Assembly: GCA_020356105.1 (NCBI GenBank) | Contig: CP070634.1 | Span: 2,619,452 to 2,662,308 of the forward strand | From: Rhodospirillales bacterium | Lineage (GTDB): Bacteria; Pseudomonadota; Alphaproteobacteria; UBA8366; JADFVY01 | Reading direction: 5' to 3' | DNA length: 42,857 nt | Shown here: positions 16,661 to 25,601 of the stretch, in pieces | How the letters are laid out: the number at the start of each line of letters is the position of its first letter | Numbering within the stretch: the first letter of the stretch is position 1 | Translations under genes and position numbers: made by a program | Notes under the pieces: generated by a model | The model's database searches: none | The model's input: only the letters and a program-made list of their open reading frames with translations | Told to the model about the DNA's origin: nothing

Positions 16661-17449
16661 ATGCGTCGGATATTCGGCACAACTTATCATGCGGCGATCG
16701 GCATTCTGCTGGTCGTACTCGGCTCCGCCCCCGCCGCGGCCGCCGAGTTCACCGATGCACAGAAGGCCGAGATCGAGAGGATCGTCGGTGAATATATTGC
16801 GAAGAACCCGGAATTCATCGCCGATTACCTGCGCGAAAATCCGGAGATCCTGATCGAGGTCTCCGAAATCCTGCGGGCACGCCAGATTGCGCTCGAAGAG
16901 GAAGCCAAGGCCTTCGCGTTGAGCGCCTATCGCGATCAGATCGAGCGTCACCCGATGACACCGGTCAGTGGCAATGCCAAGGGCGACGTCACGCTGGTCG
17001 AGTTCTTCGATTACAACTGCGGCTACTGTAAACGCGTCTTCTCCTACATTCCGGGTCTTATCAAAGAGGATCCGAACCTACGCGTCGTATGGAAGGAGTT
17101 CCCAATCCTCGGCCCGGTATCGCGCTACGCCGCCACGGCGGCGATGGCAGCCGATCGCCAGGGCAAGTACAGCGAGTTCCACAATGCCGTGATGGGCGGC
17201 GGGCGTCTCGTATCGCAGGATCAGGTACTCGCCATCGCCGAGAGAATCGGCCTCGATATGGAGCGGTTGCGCCAGGACATGGCGGATCCGGCAATCGAGG
17301 CCTATCTCGACGAGACGATCGAACTGGCCGGTGCGCTCGGCATCAACGGCACGCCCGGTTTCGTGGTCGGCGGCCAAGTGATCGCCGGCGCGGTCTCCAA
17401 GGAGGCGATGCTGCAGGCGATCGACCTTGCGCGCAAGAATGGCGGCTAG
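16661..17449 (+). CDS. DsbA family thiol-disulfide oxidoreductase (Com1/ScsC-like)
   Basis: A 262-residue periplasmic thioredoxin-fold protein. The signal peptide runs to about residue 28 (...APAAAA). A helical N-terminal segment (about 30-95, EIERIVGEYIAKNPEFIADYL) resembles the dimerisation region of ScsC/Com1-type proteins. The active site is C120-G-Y-C123 in FFDYNCGYC, and the cis-proline loop is NGTPGFVVGG. It introduces or isomerises disulfides in exported proteins. GAGGAG (16647-16652) lies 8 bases upstream of the ATG, which decides against an in-frame start at 16568. The pairing with the M48 protease upstream is common in alphaproteobacteria and suggests a shared envelope-quality role. 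Confidence 0.92.
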   Translation: MRRIFGTTYHAAIGILLVVLGSAPAAAAEFTDAQKAEIERIVGEYIAKNPEFIADYLRENPEILIEVSEILRARQIALEEEAKAFALSAYRDQIERHPMTPVSGNAKGDVTLVEFFDYNCGYCKRVFSYIPGLIKEDPNLRVVWKEFPILGPVSRYAATAAMAADRQGKYSEFHNAVMGGGRLVSQDQVLAIAERIGLDMERLRQDMADPAIEAYLDETIELAGALGINGTPGFVVGGQVIAGAVSKEAMLQAIDLARKNGG

Positions 17450-17521
17450 TCGGGCCGGCCGCGCCAGATAAACGGCTCGGGAAGCCTACCGTTTCGCGTC
17501 ATCAGTGCCTCTAAGACCCCC

Positions 17522-17869
17522 ATGCCGCCGCGCAACAACCCCCTCAAGCTCAACAAGCTCCAGCTCAAGACGCTTGCGATCTTGCAGGAGCTGGCCGCCG
17601 ATCCCACCATCGCGCGACGCGACGCGACCAGCGGGGGAACGCAGATCTCTGCCATCCCGGCGCCGCACGGCGACCACTTCCATGTCGGGACCAAGCTCGT
17701 GCTGGCCCGCGACGCCACCGGCCTTGCCAACGAGGGCGTATGGATGGCGCTGATCCGCAAGGGTCTGGCCGGTGCCGCGGCATTTCCCCACACCATCGTG
17801 CTGACCCCCGCAGGACTCGGTTACGACACCAGCGAGGCTGGGCAGATCCTGCACGGCGCCGATCACTGA
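17522..17869 (+). CDS. Hypothetical protein, 115 residues, with HxxHxH motif
   Basis: I do not recognise a named family. The product begins basic and amphipathic (NPLKLNKLQLKTLAILQELA), suggestive of a helix-forming N-terminal segment. It then carries a histidine cluster HGDHFHVG at residues 49-56 that could bind a metal, and ends in a compact alpha/beta-looking part (GVWMALIRKGLAGAA...TIVLTPAGLGY). No signal peptide or membrane segment is seen, so it is probably cytoplasmic. Codon use (third-position GC) matches its neighbours. It stands alone 72 bases after the dsbA-like gene, with no clear ribosome binding site. Probably a real conserved alphaproteobacterial gene; function unknown. Confidence 0.65.
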   Translation: MPPRNNPLKLNKLQLKTLAILQELAADPTIARRDATSGGTQISAIPAPHGDHFHVGTKLVLARDATGLANEGVWMALIRKGLAGAAAFPHTIVLTPAGLGYDTSEAGQILHGADH

Positions 17870-17905
17870 GCCATGGTGGGCTCCATTGCCATGGTGGGCT
17901 CGATT
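17870..17905. repeat. Two-copy 18-base tandem repeat
   Basis: GCCATGGTGGGCTC followed by CATT (17870-17887), then the same 14 bases followed by GATT (17888-17905): 17 of 18 bases identical. It lies in the gap between two convergent genes, directly after the stop of the 115-residue protein. Each copy contains the palindrome CCATGG. Function unknown; possibly a simple replication-slippage duplication. Confidence 0.8.
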
Positions 17906-17970
17906 CAACGGCTACAGTCTGCACAGCGAACTCTACGGCCATCACTGATCCGACGGTAAGGATATGGCCG

Positions 17971-19182
17971 TCAGGTAACGAAATAGCCAATGACGAAGGC
18001 ATTGGCGATGTCGACGAAGAAGGCCGCGACCAGCGGCAGGATGATGAACGCGTTGGGCGCCGGACCGTGCTTCTTCGTCACCGCCGTCATGTTGGCGATC
18101 GCCGTCGGCGTCGCACCCAGGGCGAAGCCGCCGAATCCGGCGCCCAGCACCGCCGCCTCGTAATTCGCGCCCATCAGCGGGAACAGAACGAAGACGATGA
18201 ACAGGAAGGCCGCCAGAGTCTGCAGGGCGAGGATGCCAAGCAAAGGCCCGGCGAGCCCGGCCAGTGTCCACAGCTGCATGCTCATCAGCGACATCGCAAG
18301 GAAGATGTTCAACGAATAGTCGGAGATGACCGCCAACGAGCGCGTCCGCGCCGGCCACGGCAGACGCGGCATGAGGCGCGGCAGCAGGTTGGACATCACG
18401 ATCGCCATCAAGAGGCAGGTGACAAACAGCGGCAGCATGATTCCGGCCTCCTGTAGCGCTTCGTTGACGATGTAGCCGAGGATGATCGCGAGGTGGAGCG
18501 CGAGCAGCGCGCTCATCAACGTCAGATGATTGATCGCCGAGCGGTCTTCCTCCGCATAGGGCAGGCCGACCATCGGCGCCGCATCGCTCGTCTCCGTGGT
18601 CAGGTTGTGACGCGTGATCAGCAGCTTGGCGATCGGCCCGCCGATTAGGCTTGCCAGGATCAACCCGAAGGTGGCGCTGGCGATGCCGATCTCCGGCGCG
18701 TTGTCGATGCCGTGCAGGCGCGCGATCTCGGGCGCCCATGCGATCGCCGTGCCGTGGCCGCCGATCAGCGACGCCGACCCCGTGAGCACGCCGAGTGCTT
18801 GCGGCAATCCGAACAGAACCGTACCGATCACGCCGATGACGTCCTGCACGACGATGTATCCAAGGGTCAGGACAAGCAGGATCAACAGCGCCCGCCCGCC
18901 CTTCACGAGGTCGGACAGGCGGGCGTTGAGGCCGATCGCAGTGAAAAAATAAATCAACAGCCTGTCGCGAGTCGCGAGTTCGAAACTGATGGACAGGTCG
19001 AACAGCGCGTGGACCCCGAGCGTGGTCAGTGCCGCGAGGAGACCCCCGGTCACCGGCTCGGGAATGTTGAACTCGCGCAGCACCGCAAAACGCCGGGTCG
19101 CCAGCACGCCCACGAAATAGACCAGGATGCCGACCGTCAGCGCGAGGAAATCGCCGATCAGAAGCGGGGAACTCTCATCCAT
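17971..19182 (-). CDS. gltS: Sodium/glutamate symporter
   Basis: A 403-residue inner-membrane Na+-driven glutamate carrier of the ESS/GltS family. It shows about ten hydrophobic segments in two inverted repeats. Family signatures are FNIPEPVTGGLLAA near residue 40, FFTAIGLNA, and the re-entrant loop GSASLIGGHGTAIAWAP in the first half. Its counterpart GAGFGGFALGATPTAIANM lies in the second half, and the C-terminal region (PLVAAFFVDIANAFVIGYF) is typical. GGAGG lies 7 bases before the ATG. It is a single-gene unit, with a 535-base upstream spacer and a convergent small gene downstream. Confidence 0.96.
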   Translation of the reverse strand: MDESSPLLIGDFLALTVGILVYFVGVLATRRFAVLREFNIPEPVTGGLLAALTTLGVHALFDLSISFELATRDRLLIYFFTAIGLNARLSDLVKGGRALLILLVLTLGYIVVQDVIGVIGTVLFGLPQALGVLTGSASLIGGHGTAIAWAPEIARLHGIDNAPEIGIASATFGLILASLIGGPIAKLLITRHNLTTETSDAAPMVGLPYAEEDRSAINHLTLMSALLALHLAIILGYIVNEALQEAGIMLPLFVTCLLMAIVMSNLLPRLMPRLPWPARTRSLAVISDYSLNIFLAMSLMSMQLWTLAGLAGPLLGILALQTLAAFLFIVFVLFPLMGANYEAAVLGAGFGGFALGATPTAIANMTAVTKKHGPAPNAFIILPLVAAFFVDIANAFVIGYFVT

Positions 19183-19717
19183 CGGAAACCTCCGGCCATC
19201 TTCTGGCGGTGACCGCAGTTTCCTGTCCGCTCCGACGATATTCCATCACGCCCCCCGAATGCCTCGATGTCCCCGCCTCGGTGCCCACCAATTCCGTGAA
19301 CGGCACGTCCGCCTGTCGCTGCTCGCCCGCGCGGCGAGGGCAACAAAATCCGAGCGGTTCTCTTTGACCGATCGGTCGGCCGTCCCGTCTTGTCTGTGCA
19401 CGGTGCCCGCCACCGATCCGATGATACGAATTGCAATGAAAATCTCCAAATACGGAAGAGTCGGGCAGCTCGGCGGGGACCGGTGGCCGTCGCGATCGCA
19501 CCAACTTCGTCGTTCGACCCCATGCGCCAGTGTATTCCGCGCCTTTCGGCGGTAGGTTCGGCGCCTTCAGAACGTCGGGCACCGCCGTGTGCCGTTTGAT
19601 CCGAATCAATGAGGCCGCCCGACCGGTTGCATAGAGTGAATCTCCACGTGCCGGCGGGGCGGAATGCCCGCAGTCGAATTGGCGGGAAATGCGTGACCTC
19701 AGTCGAGGAGATCTGTC
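19183..19717. other. 535-base intergenic region between gltS and ybaK-like gene
   Basis: This divergent spacer should contain the promoters of both flanking genes. The only distinct element I see is a perfect 12-base palindrome GACCGATCGGTC at 19366-19377, preceded by TT so that TTGACC could also be a -35-like hexamer. Its ribosome binding sites are clear at both ends (GGAGG for gltS, GAGGAG at 19705-19710 for the ybaK-like gene). Frames open across it show no protein-like composition and I see no RNA gene. Confidence 0.5.
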
Positions 19718-20191
19718 ATGAGCATAGCCGCAACGGTTCGCGAGTACCTCGAGGAGCTCGATGTCGTCTACGACATCGTCGAGCACCCGGCCAGCAAGAC
19801 CAGTCTCGAGACGGCGCACCGGGCGCACTTGCCGGCCAACTGCCTTGCCAAAGGCGTGCTGATCAAGGACGACAACGGCGTTCTGAGCCTTGCCGTGGTG
19901 CCGTCCGACCGTAGCGTCGACCTAGAGCGTGTCAGCGGCACCCTTGGACACACGGCGGAAATCGCATCGGAATCGGACGTTTCCGAGCGATTTGAAGACT
20001 GTGAGTTAGGCGCGGTCCCGCCGATCGGAAATGCCTATGCCCTGCGCGTGCTGCTCGATGAGCGTCTGACCCAGGAAGACGAGATCTACATGGAAGCGGG
20101 TGACCACCATGAACTCGTCCACGTCAGGGGCGACGAATTCAAGAGGTTGATGGGTGGCGCCCGAACGGGTGCGTTCAGCAACGCCGCCTGA
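19718..20191 (+). CDS. YbaK/EbsC (prolyl-tRNA editing) domain protein
   Basis: A 157-residue free-standing editing-domain protein related to ProX/YbaK, enzymes that hydrolyse mischarged aminoacyl-tRNAs in the cytoplasm. The sequence shows the family layout: VREYLEELDVVYDIVEHPAS at the N-terminus, a lysine in the middle strand (LAKGVLIKDDNG, the position of the catalytic Lys), VPSDRSVDLERVS, and the GAVPPIGNAY loop with its Gly-x-x-Pro turn. The C-terminus (YMEAGDHHELVHVRGDEFKRLM) is also typical. The tRNA and amino acid it edits cannot be read off. Good ribosome binding site GAGGAG, 7 bases upstream. Monocistronic as far as visible. Confidence 0.85.
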   Translation: MSIAATVREYLEELDVVYDIVEHPASKTSLETAHRAHLPANCLAKGVLIKDDNGVLSLAVVPSDRSVDLERVSGTLGHTAEIASESDVSERFEDCELGAVPPIGNAYALRVLLDERLTQEDEIYMEAGDHHELVHVRGDEFKRLMGGARTGAFSNAA

Positions 20192-20412
20192 CGCGGCGGA
20201 TCGACGCAGCAAGCAGGATTCCGGCGCCGAGCGGCCCCGGAAACCGTCTCACGAGCACTTCTTCTGCTCCCCGCCATGCAAAAAATCCGCCGCCGAATCG
20301 TTGCGATCGTGTGGCAAGGTGACGAGACGATCGTTGAGGCAGGTCAATGCGACCAGGTGGATCCTGTGGCTTATGGAGGGATCCCGATTCCGAAGCTGGA
20401 GTGGAGATCGAC

Positions 20413-21750
20413 ATGGACATGCCAATCCCACAGACGAAGTTGGCCGATCCGAAGGAATGCGGACATGTGACGCTGATTGATCATGCCAACGACAAGCAGT
20501 ACGAGTTACCGGTGTTGGAGGGGTCCGAGGGACCCAACGTCATCGACGTGCAGAAACTCTACCGGGACACCGGTTATTTCACCTACGATCCGGGCTATAC
20601 CTCGACCGGCAGCTGCAATTCACAGCTGACCTTCATCGACGGCGAGAAGGGAATCCTGCGCCATCGCGGCTATGCGATCGAGGAGCTGGCAGAGAAGAGC
20701 GACTATCTCGAGGTCTGTTTCCTGCTGCTCTACGGCGAGTTGCCGACCGCCGCGCAGAAGGCGGAGTTCGGACGCGAAATCACCTATCACACGATGGTGC
20801 ACGAGCAGCTGCAATACTTCTACCGCGGCTTCCGGCGCGATGCCCACCCGATGGCGGTCATGGTCGGCGTGGTCGGCGCGCTCAGTGCTTTCTATCACGA
20901 GAGCACCGACATCCATGATCTCGAGAAGCGGCGGCTGGCGACCCACCAGCTGATCGCCAAGATGCCGACGCTGGCGGCAATGACCTACAAGTATTCGATC
21001 GGCCAGCCATTCATCTATCCGCGCAACGATCTGCCCTATTCCGAAAATTTCCTCTATATGACGTTTTCGGTTCCAAGCGAGGAGTACAAGATCAACCCGG
21101 TATTGTCGCGCGCCATGGATCGCATCTTCATCCTCCACGCGGATCATGAGCAGAACGCCTCGACCTCGACCGTGCGAATCGCGGGTTCCTCGGGCGCGAA
21201 CCCGTTCGCGTGTATCGCCGCGGGCATCGCCTCGCTGTGGGGCCCGGCGCATGGCGGCGCCAACCAAGCAGTCCTGGCAATGCTGCGCGAGATCGGCTCG
21301 AAGGATCGCATCCCCGAGTTCATCAAGCGCGCTAAGGACAAGGACGATCCCTTCCGCCTGATGGGATTCGGCCACCGGGTCTACAAGAACTACGATCCGC
21401 GCGCCGCGATCCTGCGTGAATCGACGCACGAGGTGCTCGATGAGGTCGGAGTCAAGGACGAGCCGCTGCTCGACCTTGCGATCGAATTGGAACGCATCGC
21501 CCTCGAGGATGATTACTTCGTCGAGCGCAAGCTGTTCCCGAACGTCGATTTTTACTCTGGCATTACGCTGAAGGCGATGGGCTTCCCGGAGAGCATGTTT
21601 ACGCCGCTGTTCGCACTGGGTCGCACCGCCGGCTGGATCGCCCAATGGAAGGAGATGATCAAGGATCCGCACCAGAGGATCGGGCGGCCGCGCCAGCTCT
21701 TCACGGGCCCGACGCTGCGACCCTTCGTGCCGATCGAAAAGCGCAGTTGA
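20413..21750 (+). CDS. gltA: Citrate synthase (type II)
   Basis: Condenses acetyl-CoA and oxaloacetate to citrate, the entry step of the TCA cycle. The 445-residue product has the N-terminal beta-rich extension (about 1-60) of the hexameric Gram-negative type, typically NADH-inhibited. The active-site His regions are [10 protein letters not shown] and [14 protein letters not shown], and the catalytic Asp lies in NVDFYSG. Also present are the SNQHNAS-like [12 protein letters not shown] and the C-terminal [23 protein letters not shown] at 20403-20406 precedes the ATG by 6 bases and decides against the in-frame start at 20347. A strong terminator follows at 21786. No confident promoter is seen in the 221-base upstream gap. 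Confidence 0.97.
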   Translation: MDMPIPQTKLADPKECGHVTLIDHANDKQYELPVLEGSEGPNVIDVQKLYRDTGYFTYDPGYTSTGSCNSQLTFIDGEKGILRHRGYAIEELAEKSDYLEVCFLLLYGELPTAAQKAEFGREITYHTMVHEQLQYFYRGFRRDAHPMAVMVGVVGALSAFYHESTDIHDLEKRRLATHQLIAKMPTLAAMTYKYSIGQPFIYPRNDLPYSENFLYMTFSVPSEEYKINPVLSRAMDRIFILHADHEQNASTSTVRIAGSSGANPFACIAAGIASLWGPAHGGANQAVLAMLREIGSKDRIPEFIKRAKDKDDPFRLMGFGHRVYKNYDPRAAILRESTHEVLDEVGVKDEPLLDLAIELERIALEDDYFVERKLFPNVDFYSGITLKAMGFPESMFTPLFALGRTAGWIAQWKEMIKDPHQRIGRPRQLFTGPTLRPFVPIEKRS

Positions 21751-21785
21751 CCGGCGCATTCCGGACACCCGGCTCGCCGTTTTCG

Positions 21786-21830
21786 CGCCGCCGCAGACCC
21801 GCCGCAAGCGGGTCTGCGAAGCGGCGTTTT
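21786..21830 (+). terminator. Rho-independent terminator after gltA
   Basis: Outer stem CGCCGC / GCGGCG (21786-21791 with 21821-21826), inner 10-bp stem CGCAGACCCG / CGGGTCTGCG (21792-21801 with 21809-21818), loop of 7, two unpaired A on the 3' side, then TTTT at 21827-21830. It lies 36 bases after the citrate synthase stop. The T-run is only on the plus strand, so it serves gltA rather than the convergent gene. Confidence 0.88.
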
Positions 21831-21848
21831 GGCCGCCGCGTCAACAGA

Positions 21849-22502
21849 TTAGAGCCCCTCGGATGACCGTCCCGGCCGGCCGCTGGTCTGCCAGGCGGCC
21901 ATCATCATCGTCGAAAAGATCGCAGCAAGCGCCCTGATCTCTTGGATACATTCCGCTTTGGCCGTCGCAGTTATCTCCTTGCCCGCGCCGCCCGGTGCCC
22001 CGGTCCGGGCCGCGTCAAGCCGCGCCATCCGGTCGCGCACGAACGCCGTCGCGATCTTGACGAAGGCGGGAATATTTCCGTTCGGGTGGGGCGGTGCGCC
22101 GAAAGCCGTTGCGGCGCACTCGTCCGTTGGCAGAAAGGCGAGATTCCAGGATTCGTACGGCAGAAGCCCGAGTTCGGCCATCAGGAAGTGACCCATCTCG
22201 CCATTCCAGCAGGGATCGGGGATGAGGAAGAACGACCTGATCCGGCCCCCGCTAAACAGCAGCGCAAACTCCGCGTTGAACCTGGCCAGCTTTTCATCAT
22301 GGCGGGCGCGCGCGTCCCGCAGCCGCGTGGACAGGTCTTCCGGCGTTGGATCCGGGTGCAAAGATGCGCCGGGACATCCACCTGCCGCCCGCGATTCACC
22401 CTCCCGACGATCTTCCCGTGCAACGGCTGTCGTGGGCAGGGTGCCGATGCCGACCGATATCTCGCTCTGCCCGGAAACTCCGCCGTGCTTGCCATTGGCC
22501 AT
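21849..22502 (-). CDS. Hypothetical protein, 217 residues
   Basis: No family recognised. The first 60 residues are Gly/Arg/Pro-rich and low in complexity. The core (about 65-185) looks like a folded cytoplasmic domain: a charged helix (RLRDARARHDEKLARFNAEF), a hydrophobic strand IRSFFLIP, a Trp/Cys-containing turn DPCWNGEMGHF, then LMAELGLLPYESWNLAFLPTDE, and a helix rich in Ala and Arg. There is no signal peptide; two possible short hydrophobic stretches are too weak for membrane helices. The ATG is preceded by GGGAGCGG about 8 bases upstream. It is convergent with gltA and divergent from the amidohydrolase. Third-position GC is high, supporting a real gene; function unknown. Confidence 0.6.
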   Translation of the reverse strand: MANGKHGGVSGQSEISVGIGTLPTTAVAREDRREGESRAAGGCPGASLHPDPTPEDLSTRLRDARARHDEKLARFNAEFALLFSGGRIRSFFLIPDPCWNGEMGHFLMAELGLLPYESWNLAFLPTDECAATAFGAPPHPNGNIPAFVKIATAFVRDRMARLDAARTGAPGGAGKEITATAKAECIQEIRALAAIFSTMMMAAWQTSGRPGRSSEGL

Positions 22503-22705
22503 CGATGATCCGCTCCCCAGAAAGTCGCCGCCGCGCGGTCGATCGAAATGTGCGTCGTTTCTTTTGTCATGAAGTTCCTAACATCCGATTACCAGCGCGA
22601 TTGCGCCGGCCGGCTCCTCCCGATCAATTGAATTTGGCGCCGCCCCGTGATGCGGCATGATGCGTGCTCGATCCCGCCTCCTGCGGGCAACAGAGGAAGG
22701 ATGCC

Positions 22706-24097
22706 ATGGCCGACCGTCTCGATCCCGAGGGCAAACGCCTGCCGATCAAGCTCGATTCCACTTCGAACGGCGAATTCGTGCCGATCCCGCTCGATCGCGT
22801 CAATCGCAAGGCCAACCGGTTGGCCCAGGATTGGGCGTCCGAGAACGCAAAGCGGCTGGGCCTCGACCGCCGCTCCTTCATGATCTCGGCCTGTGGCGCG
22901 GCGACCACCCTGCTCGCCTTCAATCGGGCCAACGCGGCCGCGGAGAGGACCGGCGGCGTCTTCGAACTGCCGCAGGTGGCGGCGATCGACCCGGATGCGG
23001 CCCTCGAGGCCTTGGGCGGCCGCGAGTTCATTTTCGACGTGCAGGGGCACTTCGTCGGCCAGCACGGCCTCGGCCGCACCGGGCTGGGCGGTGCCGACCA
23101 GTTCATCAAGGATATCTTCCTCGATTCCGACACCGATATGATGGTGCTCTCCTTCATTCCGTCGCGGCGCGAAATGGAGCTGCTGACCATCCAGGAAGCG
23201 GACGAGGCGCGCCGCATCGTCGACCGGATGGAGGGCACGCACCGGCTCTTGCTGCACGGGCGTGCCAATCCGAACCAGCCGGGAGACCTGGAAGGCATGG
23301 ACGAGCTGGCCGAAAGATGGGGGGTGTCGGCCTGGAAGTGCTACACGCAGTGGGGCCCGGACGGGAACGGTTTCTACCTTCATCACGGTGACACCGGCCT
23401 CCGGCTGATCGAACGGGCGCGCAAGCTGGGCGTCAGGAATATCTGCGTCCACAAGGGGCTGCCGTTTGGCCGTCGCTCCTACGAACACAGTCTTGCGAGC
23501 GACATCGGCATCGTCGCCCGCATGTTCCCCGACGTGAACTTCCTCGTCTACCATTCGGGCTTCATCGCCGGTCAGCCCGAGGGGCCATACGATCCAAGCC
23601 GTGGCGAGGGCGTGGACGAGCTGATCCGCTCGGTCGAGGAGAACGGGATTTCCCGCAACGCCAATGTCTATGCCGAGCTCGGCAGCACCTGGCGCTATGC
23701 AATGCGCGTTCCGGATACGGCGGCGCACATCGTCGGCAAGCTTGTCAAACACATCGGCGAGGACAACGTGCTGTGGGGCTCCGACTGTATCTGGTACGGC
23801 TCGCCCCAGGACCAGATCCAGGCGTTCCGCAGCTTCCAGATCTCACAGGAATTCCAGGAAAAATACGGCTATCCGAGGATGACGCCGCGGCTGCGGGCCA
23901 AGATATTCGGACTTAACGCGACGCGGCCCTACGGCGTCGATGCCGGTGAGGTACTGAAGCGGGCGCGGCGCGATGCGATCGAGCGCCGCCGGACCGAATA
24001 CCGCGCACATCCCGACCCGCATTTCCTGACCTTCGGGCCCAGGACTCGACGCGAATTCCTCGCCAATCTGAAGGCGCGCGGCGGCTCGCCGGTCTAG
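22706..24097 (+). CDS. Amidohydrolase-2 family protein with a Tat-type signal
   Basis: A 463-residue TIM-barrel metal-dependent hydrolase of the amidohydrolase-2 (ACMSD-like) group. Residues about 1-50 are charged and hydrophilic. A twin-arginine motif, DRRSFMISACGAATTLLAFN, begins near residue 55, so a Tat signal may be preceded by an unusually long n-region, or the segment marks a later start. Barrel motifs include FDVQGHFVG at the first strand, CVHKGLPFG, VYHSGFI and WGSDCIWYG (metal or catalytic Asp). The first strand reads QxH instead of the common HxH. GAGGAAGG (22693-22700) precedes the ATG by 5 bases. Substrate unknown; decarboxylase and hydrolase activities both occur in the family. 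Confidence 0.82.
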   Translation: MADRLDPEGKRLPIKLDSTSNGEFVPIPLDRVNRKANRLAQDWASENAKRLGLDRRSFMISACGAATTLLAFNRANAAAERTGGVFELPQVAAIDPDAALEALGGREFIFDVQGHFVGQHGLGRTGLGGADQFIKDIFLDSDTDMMVLSFIPSRREMELLTIQEADEARRIVDRMEGTHRLLLHGRANPNQPGDLEGMDELAERWGVSAWKCYTQWGPDGNGFYLHHGDTGLRLIERARKLGVRNICVHKGLPFGRRSYEHSLASDIGIVARMFPDVNFLVYHSGFIAGQPEGPYDPSRGEGVDELIRSVEENGISRNANVYAELGSTWRYAMRVPDTAAHIVGKLVKHIGEDNVLWGSDCIWYGSPQDQIQAFRSFQISQEFQEKYGYPRMTPRLRAKIFGLNATRPYGVDAGEVLKRARRDAIERRRTEYRAHPDPHFLTFGPRTRREFLANLKARGGSPV

Positions 24098-25596
24098 CGA
24101 GTCGACCGCCGGGTACTGGCCTCTTCGGCCGGCTTCCGCCCGTTTGCGTTCAGCCATTCGAGGGTGCGCGCCTCGAGCAGGTCGAAGAACGGGTTGTGCC
24201 GTAGCCGCAGCAGCCAGTCATCGGGAAAGCGTAGCAGGCCGCGCTCGCCCCGCACGGCGATCTGCCCGAGAAATATCATGTCCTGATCCGGCGGCGGCTC
24301 GCGCCCGTAGAGCGGATCGTCCGGCGGGAACGGCAGCGCCACGTGGGACAGCGAGAGTACGCCCGAGGGCCACGAGACGCCCGCCGGTTCGGTCGACATC
24401 TCGGTGGAGAACGGCGCCTTGCGGCGCCGCACGACGCGGTCGCTGTCGGGGCCCTCATTGGCGATCAGGGTCAAGGTGAAAGGCAGCGAGCCGTCGCCAA
24501 GAAGCCGGTTCGTGAACGGGCCGGGATCATCGATCAGGATCGCGCTGGCGACGGCGGCACGGTTGATGTCGAACAGCACCAGCTCATTGCGGTGGGGCGC
24601 CAGATGGCTCAGCAGATTGTCGACCACCGCGTCGATCGAAACGGTGGCGTCGACTGTCGACTTGAATACCAGGATCGGCGGCAGATCCTCGATCGGGCCA
24701 GCACGGGCTCGCCCCCGGATCCGTCCGGCGAGAGAGGTCGTCAGGCGATGCACCTGGGCGCCCGCGTTGGTGGCGAAGGAGTTGTACTTATAAGGATCGA
24801 ACTCGGGCAGAATGCTCAGCCAGGCGAACCGCTCGAGCCCCGGCAAAACGGCGAGACCGTCCTTCAGGCCGGCCAGGCCCGCCGCCCCGTGCACGCCGAC
24901 CGCCGGCGAGACCAGGACCAGGCTTGCCGGCGCCGGTTTTGTGCGACCGTCCGCTGCCTTCAGGGCGAAATCCACGGCCAGCGCGGCACCGTTCGAATAG
25001 CCGATGATGTGCACCGGTGCCGCGTCGATCCGCGCGGCGAGATGCGCGACCGCCAGTTCCGTGGCCGCGGCCATGTCCTCCCATCGCACGTATTTCAGTC
25101 CCGAGGGCGCGGTGCCGTGGCCCGGCAGCCGCAGTCCGACGACCCAGTAACCGCGTCGGTTCAACGTCACACCAAGGGCGCGCAGGCTGTAGGGTGAATC
25201 CGACATGCCGTGCAGCAGCAGCACGCCGCCGACGGGCGCCTCGGCGGGCAGCTCGAAGCTGCGATTCCAATCCGGTTCCCGCCGCCGCGGGTCGGCCGCG
25301 CTGCCGGCGCTGTAGCGGACCAGCGCATATTCGGGGCCGGTGCCGGTGCGGTCGTAAACCTTCGTCTCGAGTTCGGCGAAGAGCTGATCCTCGAGCCGTC
25401 GGTATCCATCGAAGCCGCCGACCTCACCGGCCATCCCGGCCGTGAATTCGCCCCGCAGACGCTCCGTATGCCAGGCTTCCAGCGGTGGCCCGCCGCAGCC
25501 CTCAACGATCGCCGCCAGCAAGGCGATCGCAAGCACACGGCCGGCCCGGCCGACCTTCGAGGTCGGCCGCGCCGTCATGCTCTGACCGCAGCTCAT
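24094..25596 (-). CDS. Alpha/beta hydrolase, putative lipoprotein
   Basis: A 500-residue serine hydrolase anchored or exported through a lipoprotein-like signal (GRVLAIALLAAIVEGC, Cys near residue 34). The hydrolase domain shows the oxyanion HG motif in VLLLHGMSDSPYSLR, a cap-region LRLPGHGTAPSGLKYVRWEDM, and nucleophile Ser in IIGYSNGAA. A likely acidic residue lies in FKSTVDATVSIDAV and a candidate His in SLSHVALPFPPDD. The last 60 residues are extra to the fold. The ATG at 25596 sits in TAGTGGCCATG, overlapping the stop region of the upstream hydrolase gene, so translation is probably coupled; ATG at 25578 would give a more normal signal peptide. Its stop shares the palindrome CTAG with the convergent amidohydrolase gene. 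Confidence 0.83.
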   Translation of the reverse strand: MSCGQSMTARPTSKVGRAGRVLAIALLAAIVEGCGGPPLEAWHTERLRGEFTAGMAGEVGGFDGYRRLEDQLFAELETKVYDRTGTGPEYALVRYSAGSAADPRRREPDWNRSFELPAEAPVGGVLLLHGMSDSPYSLRALGVTLNRRGYWVVGLRLPGHGTAPSGLKYVRWEDMAAATELAVAHLAARIDAAPVHIIGYSNGAALAVDFALKAADGRTKPAPASLVLVSPAVGVHGAAGLAGLKDGLAVLPGLERFAWLSILPEFDPYKYNSFATNAGAQVHRLTTSLAGRIRGRARAGPIEDLPPILVFKSTVDATVSIDAVVDNLLSHLAPHRNELVLFDINRAAVASAILIDDPGPFTNRLLGDGSLPFTLTLIANEGPDSDRVVRRRKAPFSTEMSTEPAGVSWPSGVLSLSHVALPFPPDDPLYGREPPPDQDMIFLGQIAVRGERGLLRFPDDWLLRLRHNPFFDLLEARTLEWLNANGRKPAEEASTRRSTR

Positions 25597-25601
25597 GGCC
25601 A

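Noticed and set aside
19366..19377. 12-bp palindrome as a defined operator for gltS
   Set aside because: One short dyad in a 535-base spacer is not enough to name a regulator; listed only as an observation.
20620..21807. 395-codon frame on the minus strand
   Set aside because: Antisense to citrate synthase, which has all catalytic motifs.
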